A stretch of 14,251 nucleotides of DNA from Gammaproteobacteria bacterium (GCA_027031685.1 JALVPS010000275.1:1-14251), one strand, 5' to 3'; positions 1 through 9,619 are shown, numbered from the stretch's first letter. Numbers and translations are program-made. The notes: a model not told the origin generated them from the letters alone.

Positions 1-576
1 ATCGGCCTGTCACGGTTGCTGCGCGAATGGTGGTACATCGTGTTCGGCGCCATTGGCGTGGCCATCTGGATCCTCGTCCAGCTCAACCGCAGCTCCGAAA
101 AGTTCCAGCGCTGGCGCGACGTCATGCTGTTGCGCCTGCCCATCTTCGGCGACATCTTCCGCAAGTCGGCCATCGCCCGCTTCGCCCGCACCCTGTCCAC
201 CATGTTCGCCGCCGGCGTGCCCCTGGTGGAGGCCATGACCTCCGTGGCCGGCGCCACCGGCAACGTGGTGTACGCCGACGCCACCTTGCAGATCCGCGAC
301 GATGCCGCCAGCGGCATGCAGTTGCAGCAGTCCATGCGCAACACGGGCGTGTTCCCCAACATGGTGGTGCAGATGGTGGCCATCGGTGAGGAGTCCGGCT
401 CGCTGGACGGCATGCTGGGCAAGGTGGCCGACTTCTACGAGGAGGAGGTGGACAACAAGGTGGACGGCCTGTCCAGCCTGCTGGAGCCGCTCATCATGGC
501 GATCCTGGGCGTGCTGATCGGCGGGCTGGTCATCGCCATGTACCTGCCCATCTTCAAGCTCGGCTCGGTCATCTGA
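1..576 (+). CDS. pilC: PilC, type IV pilus inner-membrane platform protein (3' part)
   Basis: This is the C-terminal 191 residues of the type IV pilus assembly platform protein, the inner-membrane protein that couples the PilB and PilT motors to pilin insertion and removal. The frame is open from base 1, so the start lies outside the window; a complete PilC is about 400 residues. What remains is one transmembrane helix (about residues 10-29, WWYIVFGAIGVAIWILVQL), the second T2SSF domain with the family motif GEESGSLDGML and the stretch FYEEEVDNKVDGLSSLLEP, and a last transmembrane helix ending MYLPIFKLGSVI, a typical PilC terminus. The stop is 3 bp before pilD, so the two are surely cotranscribed. 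A GspF-type type II secretion paralogue is possible from the domain alone, but the MYLPIFKLG ending and the neighbours favour PilC. Confidence 0.95.
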   Translation: MGLSRLLREWWYIVFGAIGVAIWILVQLNRSSEKFQRWRDVMLLRLPIFGDIFRKSAIARFARTLSTMFAAGVPLVEAMTSVAGATGNVVYADATLQIRDDAASGMQLQQSMRNTGVFPNMVVQMVAIGEESGSLDGMLGKVADFYEEEVDNKVDGLSSLLEPLIMAILGVLIGGLVIAMYLPIFKLGSVI

Positions 577-579
577 GCC

Positions 580-1461
580 ATGGCCGACGTGATCGCCCGC
601 CTCGATCCCGCCCTGCTTGCCGGCGGGGCGGCCCTGCTGGGCCTGGTCGTGGGCAGCTTCCTGAACGTGGTCATCCTGCGCCTGCCCGTCATGCTGGAGC
701 GGCGCTGGCGGGCCGACTGCCGCCAGCTGCTGGCCGGCGAGGGGGCACCGGCCGTCCCTGCCGGGGAGGCCGATTTCAATCTGCTGCGCCCCGGCTCCAC
801 CTGCCCGCACTGCGGCCACGCCATCCGCCCCTGGGAGAACATCCCCGTGCTCAGCTGGCTGCTGCTGCGCGGCCGTTGCAGCGCCTGCCGGGGCACCATC
901 TCGGTCCGCTATCCACTGGTGGAGCTGGCCACCGCCCTGCTGTCGGCCGCCGTGGCCTGGCGGCTGGGCGCGCAGTGGACCACGCTGGCCGCCCTGGGGC
1001 TGACCTGGACCCTGATCGCCCTCACCGTCATCGACTTCGACCACCAGCTGCTGCCGGACGCGCTCACCCTGCCCTTGCTGTGGGCTGGCTTGCTGGTCAA
1101 CCTGGACGGCGCCCTCGTGCCCTACCGCAACGCCCTGCTGGGCGCGGTGGCCGGCTACGGCGTGCTGTGGGGGGTGTTCCAGGCCTTCCGCCTGCTCACC
1201 GGCAAGGAGGGCATGGGTTATGGCGACTTCAAGCTGCTGGCGGCGCTGGGCGCCTGGCTGGGCTGGCAGGCCCTGCCGCTGATCGTCATCCTGGCCTCCA
1301 CCCTGGGCGCGCTCACAGGCGGGCTGCTCATCCTGCTGCGCCGCCACCACCAGGGGGTGCCCATCCCCTTCGGCCCGTTCCTGGCCGCAGCGGGCTGGAT
1401 CGCCCTGCTGTGGGGCGCCGACCTGACACGGGCCTACCTGCGCTACGCGGGGCTGGGCTGA
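580..1461 (+). CDS. pilD: PilD, prepilin leader peptidase and N-methyltransferase
   Basis: A 293-residue inner-membrane aspartic protease that removes the leader peptide of type IV prepilins and type II secretion pseudopilins and then methylates the new N-terminus. The N-terminal GSFLNVVILRLP (25-36) and the two CxxC pairs (C75/C78 and C100/C103) around RPWENIPVLSWLLLRGRC mark the cytoplasmic zinc-binding methyltransferase part. The two catalytic aspartates are D152 in VIDFDHQLLPD and D216 in GMGYGDFKLL. Length and hydrophobic segments suit a full-length polytopic bifunctional enzyme. The ATG follows the pilC stop by 3 bp with no clear Shine-Dalgarno sequence, which suggests translational coupling. 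The stop TGA shares one base with the coaE ATG. Confidence 0.97.
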   Translation: MADVIARLDPALLAGGAALLGLVVGSFLNVVILRLPVMLERRWRADCRQLLAGEGAPAVPAGEADFNLLRPGSTCPHCGHAIRPWENIPVLSWLLLRGRCSACRGTISVRYPLVELATALLSAAVAWRLGAQWTTLAALGLTWTLIALTVIDFDHQLLPDALTLPLLWAGLLVNLDGALVPYRNALLGAVAGYGVLWGVFQAFRLLTGKEGMGYGDFKLLAALGAWLGWQALPLIVILASTLGALTGGLLILLRRHHQGVPIPFGPFLAAAGWIALLWGADLTRAYLRYAGLG

Positions 1462-2057
1462 TGTGGTGCCTAGGGCTGACCGGCGGCATCGGCGCCGGCA
1501 AGAGCACCGCCGCCCGCTTCTTCGCCGAACTGGACGTGCCGGTCATCGACGCCGACGACATCGCCCACGCGCTGACGGAGCGCGAGGGGCCGGTGCGGGA
1601 CGCCATCCGCGCCCGCTGGGGCGACTGCTGCTTCGACGCCCAGGGCCGGCTGGACCGGCGCCGCCTGCGCGAGGTGGTGTTCGCCGACCCCGAGGCCCTG
1701 GCCGAGCTGGAGGCCATCATGCACCCGGCGGTGCTCACCGAGATCGAGGCGCGCAAGGCGGCGCTGGCCCACCAGGGGGTGCCCTATTGCGTGGTGGTCA
1801 TCCCGCTGCTGTTCGAGAAGGATCTGCGCCACCTGGTAGACGAGGTGGCGGTGATCGACCTGCCGGAGACGCTGCAGCTGGCCCGCGCCGCGGCACGTGA
1901 CGGCAGCGATGCCGAGGCCATCCGCGCCATCATGGCCCGCCAACTGCCCCGCCGCGAGCGACTGCGGCGGGCCGACATCGTGCTCGACAACCGTGGCACG
2001 CCCGCGGCGCTGCGGGCACAGATCGAGGCACTGCACCAGCGCCTCGCCGGCGAGTGA
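1461..2057 (+). CDS. coaE: Dephospho-CoA kinase
   Basis: A 198-residue cytoplasmic kinase that phosphorylates the ribose 3'-hydroxyl of dephospho-CoA, the last step of coenzyme A synthesis. It shows the P-loop GGIGAGKST (8-16), the DADDIAH motif (30-36) with the catalytic aspartate region, H88-P89 in EAIMHPAVL, PLLFE (115-119), and the lid arginines in RQLPRRERLRR (160-170). Length is normal for the family of about 200 residues. The open frame extends upstream through pilD to about 876, but homology begins at MWCLGLTGGIGAGKST, so the ATG at 1461 overlapping the pilD stop is the start. Placement directly after pilD is a common gammaproteobacterial arrangement with no known functional link to pili. 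Confidence 0.97.
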   Translation: MWCLGLTGGIGAGKSTAARFFAELDVPVIDADDIAHALTEREGPVRDAIRARWGDCCFDAQGRLDRRRLREVVFADPEALAELEAIMHPAVLTEIEARKAALAHQGVPYCVVVIPLLFEKDLRHLVDEVAVIDLPETLQLARAAARDGSDAEAIRAIMARQLPRRERLRRADIVLDNRGTPAALRAQIEALHQRLAGE

Positions 2058-2098
2058 CGGACGCGAACCGGCGCACGAAACCGGCGCCACCGTCCGTC
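2056..2098 (+). other. Inverted repeat at the end of coaE
   Basis: GACGGACG at 2056-2063, starting inside the coaE stop codon, is perfectly complementary to CGTCCGTC at 2091-2098. Between them an inner 5-bp stem, GGCGC at 2070-2074 with GCGCC at 2084-2088, closes a 9-nt loop. The position suits a 3' end of the pilC-pilD-coaE transcript, but no T-run follows, so a standard intrinsic terminator is not supported. It may protect an mRNA 3' end or be a by-product of GC-rich sequence. Confidence 0.35.
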
Positions 2099-2124
2099 CC
2101 GACAGTGCCGCTCATCAGACAGTT

Positions 2125-2133
2125 TGGTATATT
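2125..2133 (+). promoter_or_regulatory. Candidate extended -10 promoter for zapD
   Basis: TGG-TATATT is a TGn extended -10 followed by a hexamer with five of six matches to TATAAT, in the most AT-rich part of the 171-bp coaE-zapD gap. No good -35 hexamer is seen 16-18 bp upstream, as is usual for extended -10 promoters. Transcription would start near 2140, leaving a leader of about 90 nt before the zapD GTG. The rest of the gap shows only a weak GGGG/CCCC hairpin at 2187-2199 and the zapD ribosome site. Confidence 0.5.
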
Positions 2134-2210
2134 CGGCAGGCATCGATCCGACCACCAAAACAAATCACACCAAGGCCGGATCGGTTGGGGGATGACCCCG
2201 TTATCCCTGC

Positions 2211-2216
2211 AGGAGG
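2211..2216 (+). promoter_or_regulatory. Shine-Dalgarno site that fixes the zapD GTG start
   Basis: AGGAGG lies 12 bases before the GTG at 2229. The spacing is long, but no in-frame ATG lies near it; the ATG at 2248 is in another frame. The predicted N-terminus also matches ZapD proteins from the first residues. Confidence 0.7.
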
Positions 2217-2228
2217 AGCCCCGCTTTC

Positions 2229-2984
2229 GTGAACCCGACTCTCTGCTATGAACAGCCTTTCAGCCGATCGATGCGCGTCTTCGTGCGCTTCGAACAGCTG
2301 GTGGCCCAGTTCAACACCCTGCTGGACGGGGACAGTGCGCTCGCCCACCAGACCGCCTTGCTCACCCTGTTCGATCTGTTCCAGCTGGTTTCGCACCTCG
2401 ACCTGAAGGCCGAGGTATTCCGCGAGGCGGACCACCTGCGGCAATCGTGGGACCACGCGCCCCCAGTAGAGAACCTCCCGGCGCTGCGGGCGGCCCTGGA
2501 AGCGGAAGTGGCCCGGGTGGGCGAACTGCGCGGCCAGCTCAACGCCCACCTCAAGAATCACGCCTTCTTCACCGCCGTGCGACAGCGCGCCACCATGCCG
2601 GGCGGCATCAACTCCTTCGATCTGCCCGTCTACCACTACTGGCTGCACCGGCCGGTCGACCAGCGCCGCGCGGAACTGACGGAGTGGATCACCCCCTACC
2701 GGCAGCTGTACCGTGCCGTGGCGCAGATCCTCACCGTGGTGCGCGCCTGCTGCCGCAGTGAGGAATGCACCGCCGAACAGGGCTACTTCGCCAAAGCCTT
2801 CCAGAACGGCGGCACGCCGCAGCTGCTGCAAGTGCACGTGTCGCCCGATCTGCCCTGCTATCCCGAGGTGAGCGCCGGCAAGCAGCGCTGCATCATCCGC
2901 TTCTTCGAGCCCATCACCCTCAAGGAGCGCCCCGGCCAGACGAAGCGCGACGTACCCTTCCGGCTGGTCTACTGCGGGCTGTGA
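2229..2984 (+). CDS. zapD: ZapD, FtsZ-bundling cell division protein
   Basis: A 251-residue cytoplasmic protein that binds the C-terminal tail of FtsZ and cross-links protofilaments at the division ring. Recognition rests on similarity along the whole length to Escherichia coli ZapD (247 residues): MNPTLCYEQPFSRSMRVFVR against the family's start with FEHPLNEKMR, then RQRATMPGGINSFDLP (118-133), YHYWLHRP (135-142), and YPEVSAGKQRCIIRF (211-225). The protein is largely helical with no membrane segment. Translation starts at GTG behind AGGAGG. In enteric bacteria the order is coaE-zapD-yacG-mutT; here coaE-zapD is kept, yacG is missing, and the Nudix gene follows on the opposite strand, its 3' end overlapping zapD by 16 bp. 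The target, FtsZ, is encoded at the other end of the window. Confidence 0.95.
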   Translation: MNPTLCYEQPFSRSMRVFVRFEQLVAQFNTLLDGDSALAHQTALLTLFDLFQLVSHLDLKAEVFREADHLRQSWDHAPPVENLPALRAALEAEVARVGELRGQLNAHLKNHAFFTAVRQRATMPGGINSFDLPVYHYWLHRPVDQRRAELTEWITPYRQLYRAVAQILTVVRACCRSEECTAEQGYFAKAFQNGGTPQLLQVHVSPDLPCYPEVSAGKQRCIIRFFEPITLKERPGQTKRDVPFRLVYCGL

Positions 2985-3943
2985 ACGGCCCCGCCCGGCA
3001 CCGGCCAGAAAGCGCGGATGCCGGCCACCCCCTGTCCGCCGCGCTGCCAGGCCAGGGGAATATCGCGCCAGCCCAGCCCGCCCAGGGCATACACTGGCAT
3101 GGTGGCCCGCTCGGCCAGCTCGGCAAAGCGGCGCCAGCCCAGAGCGGGTGCGCCGGGGTGACTGGTAGTGGGCTGCACCGGTGACAGCAAGGCCAGGTCC
3201 ACGCCGCACCGCCCGGCCTGGTCCAGCTCCACCACATCGTGGCAGGCGGCCGACAGCCACGCGCCGGGCGGCAGGTGGGGACGGGCCCGCAGGGCCATGA
3301 GGCGCCGGCTGGACAGGTGCAGACCGGCCGCACCCAGGGCACGCACGGCGGCCGCCTCCGAGGTGAGCAGCACGCGGCAACCGCGCGCCGCGCAGGCGGC
3401 CACCACCCGTCGGGCCAGGCCATGATAGTCATCCGGCGGTAAATGGGGACAGCGCAGGATGAGCAGCCCGCCGGGCGTGGCCACCCGCGGCAGGGCCGCC
3501 CGCAGTTGCCCAGGGGACAGTTCCGGCGGGGGGATGATGAGATGGTCGGGCAGGCGGACGGCGGTGACGATGGGCCGGTTGGCGTCCGGCAGGTGCTGGT
3601 GCGGCAGCGCGTCCGCCGTTACCCAGCGCAGCGGCTGCCCCTCGCGGCCTTCCGGCACGCCATCGAAGGCAGTCACCTTCCACACGTCCAGCCGGACGGC
3701 CCGTTCGGGATAGTCGTGGCGCAGTCGCAGCAGGGGCCGGTAGCGGCGCGGCGTGATGCCCAGCTCCTCCTCCAGCTCGCGCGCCAAGGCCGCCACCACC
3801 GTCTCGCCCGGCTCCACCTTGCCGCCCGGGAACTCCCAGCGGTCGCCCTGGTGGGCCTGGGGCGGACGGCGTGCCAGCAGGATGCGCCCGCCGTCCTCAA
3901 TGACGGCCACGGCCACGTGCAGCGGGGTGTCGGCCGCTGCCAT
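2969..3943 (-). CDS. mutT: Nudix hydrolase (MutT-like) fused to a ThiE/TenI-like domain
   Basis: A 324-residue two-domain protein. Residues 1-130 are a Nudix hydrolase with a complete Nudix box from G41 to I63: G41, E47, R55, E56, E59, E60 and G62 are all in place. The preceding ILLARRPPQAHQGDRWEFPG is typical of MutT, which clears 8-oxo-dGTP from the nucleotide pool. Residues 140-315 resemble the thiamine phosphate synthase/TenI barrel: GLHLSS (207-212), CHDVVEL (234-240), LLSPVQPTTSHPGAP (252-266), and ALGGLGW (286-292). The usual ThiE motif GVHLGQxD is altered here, so true thiamine phosphate synthase activity is doubtful. Fusions of this kind are known in gammaproteobacteria, with an unclear role for the second half. 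It is last in the secA-argJ run, 7 bp after argJ, with no clear Shine-Dalgarno sequence, so coupling to argJ is likely. Confidence 0.9.
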   Translation of the reverse strand: MAAADTPLHVAVAVIEDGGRILLARRPPQAHQGDRWEFPGGKVEPGETVVAALARELEEELGITPRRYRPLLRLRHDYPERAVRLDVWKVTAFDGVPEGREGQPLRWVTADALPHQHLPDANRPIVTAVRLPDHLIIPPPELSPGQLRAALPRVATPGGLLILRCPHLPPDDYHGLARRVVAACAARGCRVLLTSEAAAVRALGAAGLHLSSRRLMALRARPHLPPGAWLSAACHDVVELDQAGRCGVDLALLSPVQPTTSHPGAPALGWRRFAELAERATMPVYALGGLGWRDIPLAWQRGGQGVAGIRAFWPVPGGAVHSPQ

Positions 3944-3950
3944 GAGCGGC

Positions 3951-5162
3951 TCAGGTGCGGTATTCCGCGTTGATGCGGACGTAATCGTGGGACAGGTCGG
4001 TGGTCCAGATCACCGTCTCCGCCCTGCCCCGCCCCAGGGCAATGGCGATATCGATCTCGGCCGGGGCGAAGGCGGCCTGGCCGGCCGCCTCGCTGTAGTC
4101 CGGGTCTGGCTCGCCGCCGCGGATGACGGCCACCTCGCCCAAGCGAATGTCCACCCGCGACAGGTCCAGGTCCGGCAGCGGCGCGCGCCCCACGGCGGCC
4201 AGGATGCGCCCCCAGTTGGGATCACTGGCGAACAGAGCGGTCTTGACCAGCGGCGAGTGGGCCACGGTATAGGCCACGGCGTCGGCCTCGGCGCGGTCGC
4301 GCGCCCCGCTCACACGCAGGGTGACGAACTTGGTGGCCCCCTCCCCGTCGCGCACGATGGCCTGCGCCAGGTGCAGGAACACCGCCCGCAGGGCATCCTC
4401 GAAGGCGGCCGCCTCGGGGCCCTCCAGGGGCGCCACGCCGGCCGCGCCGGTGGCGGCCAGCACACAGGCGTCGTTGGTGGAGGTGTCACCGTCCACGGTG
4501 ATGCGGTTGAAGCTGTCGTCCACCAGCCTGCCGAGCAGCGGCCGCAGGGCCACGGGGGCGATGTGCGCGTCGGTGGCGATGAAGGCCAGCATGGTGGCCA
4601 TGTCGGGGCGGATCATGCCGGCCCCCTTGGTCATGCCGGTGATGGTGACGGTGCGGCCGGCCACGGCGACCTGGCGCGAGACGGCCTTGGGCACGGTGTC
4701 GGTGGTCATGATGGCCCGCGCGGCGGCCTCCCAGCCGGCGCCGTCCAGGCGCGCGAACAGGTCCGGCAGGGCGGCAGCAAAGGGCGCCACCGGCAGTGGC
4801 TCGCCGATCACCCCGGTGGAGAAGGGCAGCACCGCCTCGGGCGCGACACCGCCCCGCTCGGCCACCAGGGCGCAGGTGACGCGCGCCGCTTCCAGCCCCG
4901 CGACACCGGTGCCGGCATTGGCGTTGCCGGCGTTGATGAGCCAGTAGCGGGGGGCGGTGCGGGCCAGGTGCTCACGCGCCAACTGCACGGGGGCGGCGCA
5001 GAAACGGTTGCGAGTGAACACGGCGGCGGTGACGGTGCCGGGGTCCAGGGCCACCAGCACCAGGTCGTCACGCCCCCGGTAGCGGATGCCGGCGGCGCCG
5101 CTGGCCAGGCGCACACCGGGGACGGGAAGCAGCCCGCTGGGCGGAGACAGGCCCACCGCCAC
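3951..5162 (-). CDS. argJ: ArgJ, glutamate N-acetyltransferase / amino-acid N-acetyltransferase
   Basis: A 403-residue enzyme of arginine synthesis that moves the acetyl group from N-acetylornithine to glutamate (the acetyl cycle); bifunctional forms also use acetyl-CoA. The proenzyme cleaves itself before the nucleophile threonine, T190 in RPDMATML (185-192). Other family marks are NAGNANAGTG (77-86), FSTGVIGE (114-121) with the T117-G118 oxyanion-hole pair, GMTKGAGMI (176-184), DGDTSTNDA (224-232), ASDPNWGRI (312-320) and the typical ending SHDYVRINAEYRT. The GTG start at 5162 is 3 bp after the secA stop, and the N-terminus (AVGLSPPSGLLPVPGVRL) fits the family. The sequence does not settle whether it is mono- or bifunctional. 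secA-argJ adjacency is known in Pseudomonas. Confidence 0.96.
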   Translation of the reverse strand: MAVGLSPPSGLLPVPGVRLASGAAGIRYRGRDDLVLVALDPGTVTAAVFTRNRFCAAPVQLAREHLARTAPRYWLINAGNANAGTGVAGLEAARVTCALVAERGGVAPEAVLPFSTGVIGEPLPVAPFAAALPDLFARLDGAGWEAAARAIMTTDTVPKAVSRQVAVAGRTVTITGMTKGAGMIRPDMATMLAFIATDAHIAPVALRPLLGRLVDDSFNRITVDGDTSTNDACVLAATGAAGVAPLEGPEAAAFEDALRAVFLHLAQAIVRDGEGATKFVTLRVSGARDRAEADAVAYTVAHSPLVKTALFASDPNWGRILAAVGRAPLPDLDLSRVDIRLGEVAVIRGGEPDPDYSEAAGQAAFAPAEIDIAIALGRGRAETVIWTTDLSHDYVRINAEYRT

Positions 5163-5165
5163 GGC

Positions 5166-7910
<2,745 letters not shown>

Positions 7911-7945
7911 GGGCGCGGACGCGGTGGATGGCGGAAGGGCGGCTA

Positions 7946-7951
7946 ATCATA
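7946..7951 (-). promoter_or_regulatory. Candidate -10 box for secA
   Basis: On the minus strand TATGAT matches five of six bases of TATAAT and lies 35 bp before the secA ATG, giving a predicted leader of about 29 nt. The -35 region is poor (CTGTTT at a 17-bp spacing). It is the only AT-rich spot in the GC-rich gap at 7911-8103. Confidence 0.4.
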
Positions 7952-8064
7952 GCGCATGTCACCGCCTGAAACAGGGATGCGCGTCGGGACGACGGACGGG
8001 AGGCCGACAGGATGCAGACCACCGGTGCCCTCCGCCTTGCGCTGGACACCAGATGCGGCCGCGG

Positions 8065-8085
8065 GGCGGGCCTTTCAAGCCCGCC
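8065..8085 (-). terminator. GC-rich hairpin after the M23 peptidase gene
   Basis: GGCGGGC at 8065-8071 pairs perfectly with GCCCGCC at 8079-8085 around a 7-nt loop, beginning 18 nt after the peptidase stop codon. No T-run follows on either strand, so this is at most a weak or factor-dependent terminator. It could separate the peptidase transcript from secA. The rest of the 193-bp gap (7911-8103) holds only the candidate secA -10 box. Confidence 0.35.
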
Positions 8086-8103
8086 GGGAAAGAGGGACGG
8101 GAA

Positions 8104-9018
8104 TCAGCCCTTCTTCTTGAGCAACCGCATGGGGTTGATCAGATGGCCATCCTTGAGCACCTCGAAATGCAGGTGATTGCCGGTCGAGCGGCCGGTGCTG
8201 CCCATGAGGGCGATCACCTGCCCGCGCTTGACCACGTCGCCCACATTGACCAGCAGCTTGGCGCAGTGGGCATAGCGGGTGACATAGCCGTTGCGGTGGT
8301 CGATCTCCACCATGTTGCCGTACTGGGGATGGCGCTCGGCATGGATGACGATGCCGCCGGCGGCGGCATAGATGGCCGTGCCGCGACTGCCGGCGATGTC
8401 GATGCCCTTGTGAAACTGGCGGCGGCCGGTGAAGGGGTCGTTGCGGTAGCCGTAGCGGGAGGAGATCCACCCGTCCACCACCGGCAGGCCCGCGGGGCGT
8501 ATCTCGGCCTGCAGATTGCGCGATATGAGCAGCTCCTCGAGGATGCGCAGCTGCTGCTCCTTCTCCATGAGGGACAGCTCGAAGGTCTCCAGCACCTCGG
8601 TGATCTCGGCGTCACCGTAGCTGGGCTGCTCCTGCTGCGACTCGGCACCACCCATGGGCGGCACGCTGGTGAAGTCGAACTCGCCCTCCTTGAGGTCGGC
8701 CATGGCCACCAGCTTGCTGCCAAGGGCGTTGAGGCGGGTGATGTGGGCCTGCAGCAGGCCGATGCGGGCCGTGAGCGCATCCAGATTGGCGCGCGCCTCG
8801 CGCCGCACCCGGTCCAGCTCCTCGTACTGCGTCTCCAGGCTGGCGCCGAGCCGCTGGATGGCTTCCTGCGGCGCACGTTGCACGCCCCAGCGGTAGCCGG
8901 TCCAGGCCGACGCGGCGGCAATGGCAAGAGTAGTGGCGACCAGCAGGGGGTAGAACCACCAAGGGTGGGAAACTCCTCCTCGGGCGCGTTCGCGCAGGTG
9001 TTTGTACTTGTCGTTCAT
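8104..9018 (-). CDS. Membrane-anchored M23 family metallopeptidase
   Basis: A 304-residue protein with a short cytoplasmic N-terminus, one transmembrane segment (about 21-40, WFYPLLVATTLAIAAASAW), a coiled-coil-like periplasmic stretch (about 50-105, plus a second helix around 138-170), and a C-terminal M23/LytM domain (about 180-300). The zinc site looks intact: H203 and D207 in HKGIDIA, H251 in RYAH, and H282-L-H284 in GNHLHFEV. It should therefore be an active peptidoglycan endopeptidase, unlike the degenerate LytM activators EnvC and NlpD, though its substrate bond is unknown. The ATG at 9018 puts a charged stretch before the membrane segment. Its place between lpxC/dciA and secA is conserved in several gammaproteobacteria. 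No strong Shine-Dalgarno sequence is seen. Confidence 0.9.
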   Translation of the reverse strand: MNDKYKHLRERARGGVSHPWWFYPLLVATTLAIAAASAWTGYRWGVQRAPQEAIQRLGASLETQYEELDRVRREARANLDALTARIGLLQAHITRLNALGSKLVAMADLKEGEFDFTSVPPMGGAESQQEQPSYGDAEITEVLETFELSLMEKEQQLRILEELLISRNLQAEIRPAGLPVVDGWISSRYGYRNDPFTGRRQFHKGIDIAGSRGTAIYAAAGGIVIHAERHPQYGNMVEIDHRNGYVTRYAHCAKLLVNVGDVVKRGQVIALMGSTGRSTGNHLHFEVLKDGHLINPMRLLKKKG

Positions 9019-9216
9019 GGCTCACAACTCGGCAGGGCGTGGATCGGCTTTATTGGAATATCGCGCCTTGTGGGCACAAAGCGGAGCGCGATCGCATGTT
9101 AACAAAGTTTTTCACCGTGCTCCAGCGCGCCCCGACGACACCACACATTGCGGCGCCGGATGCACCCTAATCCGCTACCATGGTCGCTGTCCAGCCACGC
9201 GCCCCATGACCACGCC
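9019..9216. other. Divergent intergenic region between the M23 gene and dciA
   Basis: This 198-bp gap must hold the promoters for both divergent genes. It is more AT-rich at 9045-9115. I see no full consensus promoter: on the plus strand TTGTGG (9068) with TCGCAT (9092) is a weak pair, and on the minus strand only AT-rich hexamers around 9050-9060. An 8-bp palindrome, GCGATCGC, sits at 9088-9095. No small gene is convincing; the short ATG frames at 9180 and 9206 end within 10 and 5 codons. Confidence 0.5.
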
Positions 9217-9594
9217 ATGAAGCCCATCCGTCGGTTGTTGCCCGACCCGCTCATCGCCCGCCTGCAGCAGCACCACGAACTGCACCACGTGGTGCGCGAC
9301 GCCCTGCCACCCGCCCTGCGCGAACACGTCACCCTGGCCGACGTGCATGGCGATCGCGTCACCCTGCAGGTGGCCGGCCACAGCTGGGCCCAGCAACTGC
9401 GCTTCCACCAGCGCGAGCTGCTCAAGCGGCTCAACGCCCAACCGGGTGTGCAGGTGGCGCGGCTGCAGATCCGCGTCCAGCCCGCTCCGCCAGTCACCCC
9501 CGCCGCACCGCCGCCGGAGGCGGGGTCGCGCCACCGGCCATACGCGGACTGCCACCAGCGGCTGCGGGCACTGCTGGCGCGACTGGAGGACTGA
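9217..9594 (+). CDS. dciA: DciA (DUF721) replicative helicase loader/operator
   Basis: A 125-residue protein of the DUF721/DciA family, the ancestral bacterial factor that helps load the replicative helicase DnaB where DnaC and DnaI are lacking. The core runs from about residue 23 to 88: HVVRDALPPALREHVTLADV, then GDRVTLQVAGHSWAQQLRFH with the family tryptophan (W57), then LLKRLNAQPGVQVARLQIRV, the expected alpha-beta fold. A Pro/Ala linker (about 89-102) leads to a short C-terminal helix. The frame is open upstream to a TTG at 9148 with an ATG at 9160, but family similarity starts at MKPIRRLLPD, so the ATG at 9217 is preferred. No clear Shine-Dalgarno sequence precedes any of these starts. 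It lies on the opposite strand to all its neighbours, convergent with lpxC by 25 bp. Confidence 0.85.
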   Translation: MKPIRRLLPDPLIARLQQHHELHHVVRDALPPALREHVTLADVHGDRVTLQVAGHSWAQQLRFHQRELLKRLNAQPGVQVARLQIRVQPAPPVTPAAPPPEAGSRHRPYADCHQRLRALLARLED

Positions 9595-9599
9595 GGAAA

Positions 9600-9613
9600 G
9601 GCCCGGTGGGGCC
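9600..9613 (-). terminator. Short hairpin with T-run after lpxC
   Basis: In the 25-bp gap between the convergent dciA and lpxC genes, minus-strand GGCCC-CACC-GGGCC forms a 5-bp stem with a 4-nt loop followed by TTTCC. It is placed to end lpxC transcription, and the stem would also form in the dciA transcript without a T-run. The short stem and three T residues make it a weak terminator at best. Confidence 0.35.
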
Positions 9614-9619
9614 GGCCGG

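Noticed and set aside
10..1350. A 446-codon open frame on the minus strand opposite pilC and pilD
   Set aside because: Its translation is Gln/Gly/His/Ala-rich without domains, and pilC and pilD on the other strand are certain. It is a shadow of GC-rich coding DNA.
2199..2210. A partial match (GTTATCCCT) to the I-SceI homing endonuclease site
   Set aside because: Only 9 of 18 bases match and no intron or homing gene is near, so this is chance.
9088..9095. GCGATCGC palindrome, similar to the HIP1 repeat of cyanobacteria
   Set aside because: It is common by chance in GC-rich DNA; the only other copy I noticed lies inside dciA (about 9350), and the organism is clearly not a cyanobacterium.
9148..9216. 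A longer dciA start at TTG 9148 or ATG 9160
   Set aside because: The extra residues (His/Pro/Ser-rich) do not resemble DciA N-termini, no ribosome site precedes them, and the family begins at MKPIRRLLPD.
9180..9221. Tiny upstream frames (ATG at 9180 and 9206), one ending on the dciA start codon
   Set aside because: They are 10 and 5 codons including the stop, without ribosome sites, so evidence for a leader peptide is too thin.
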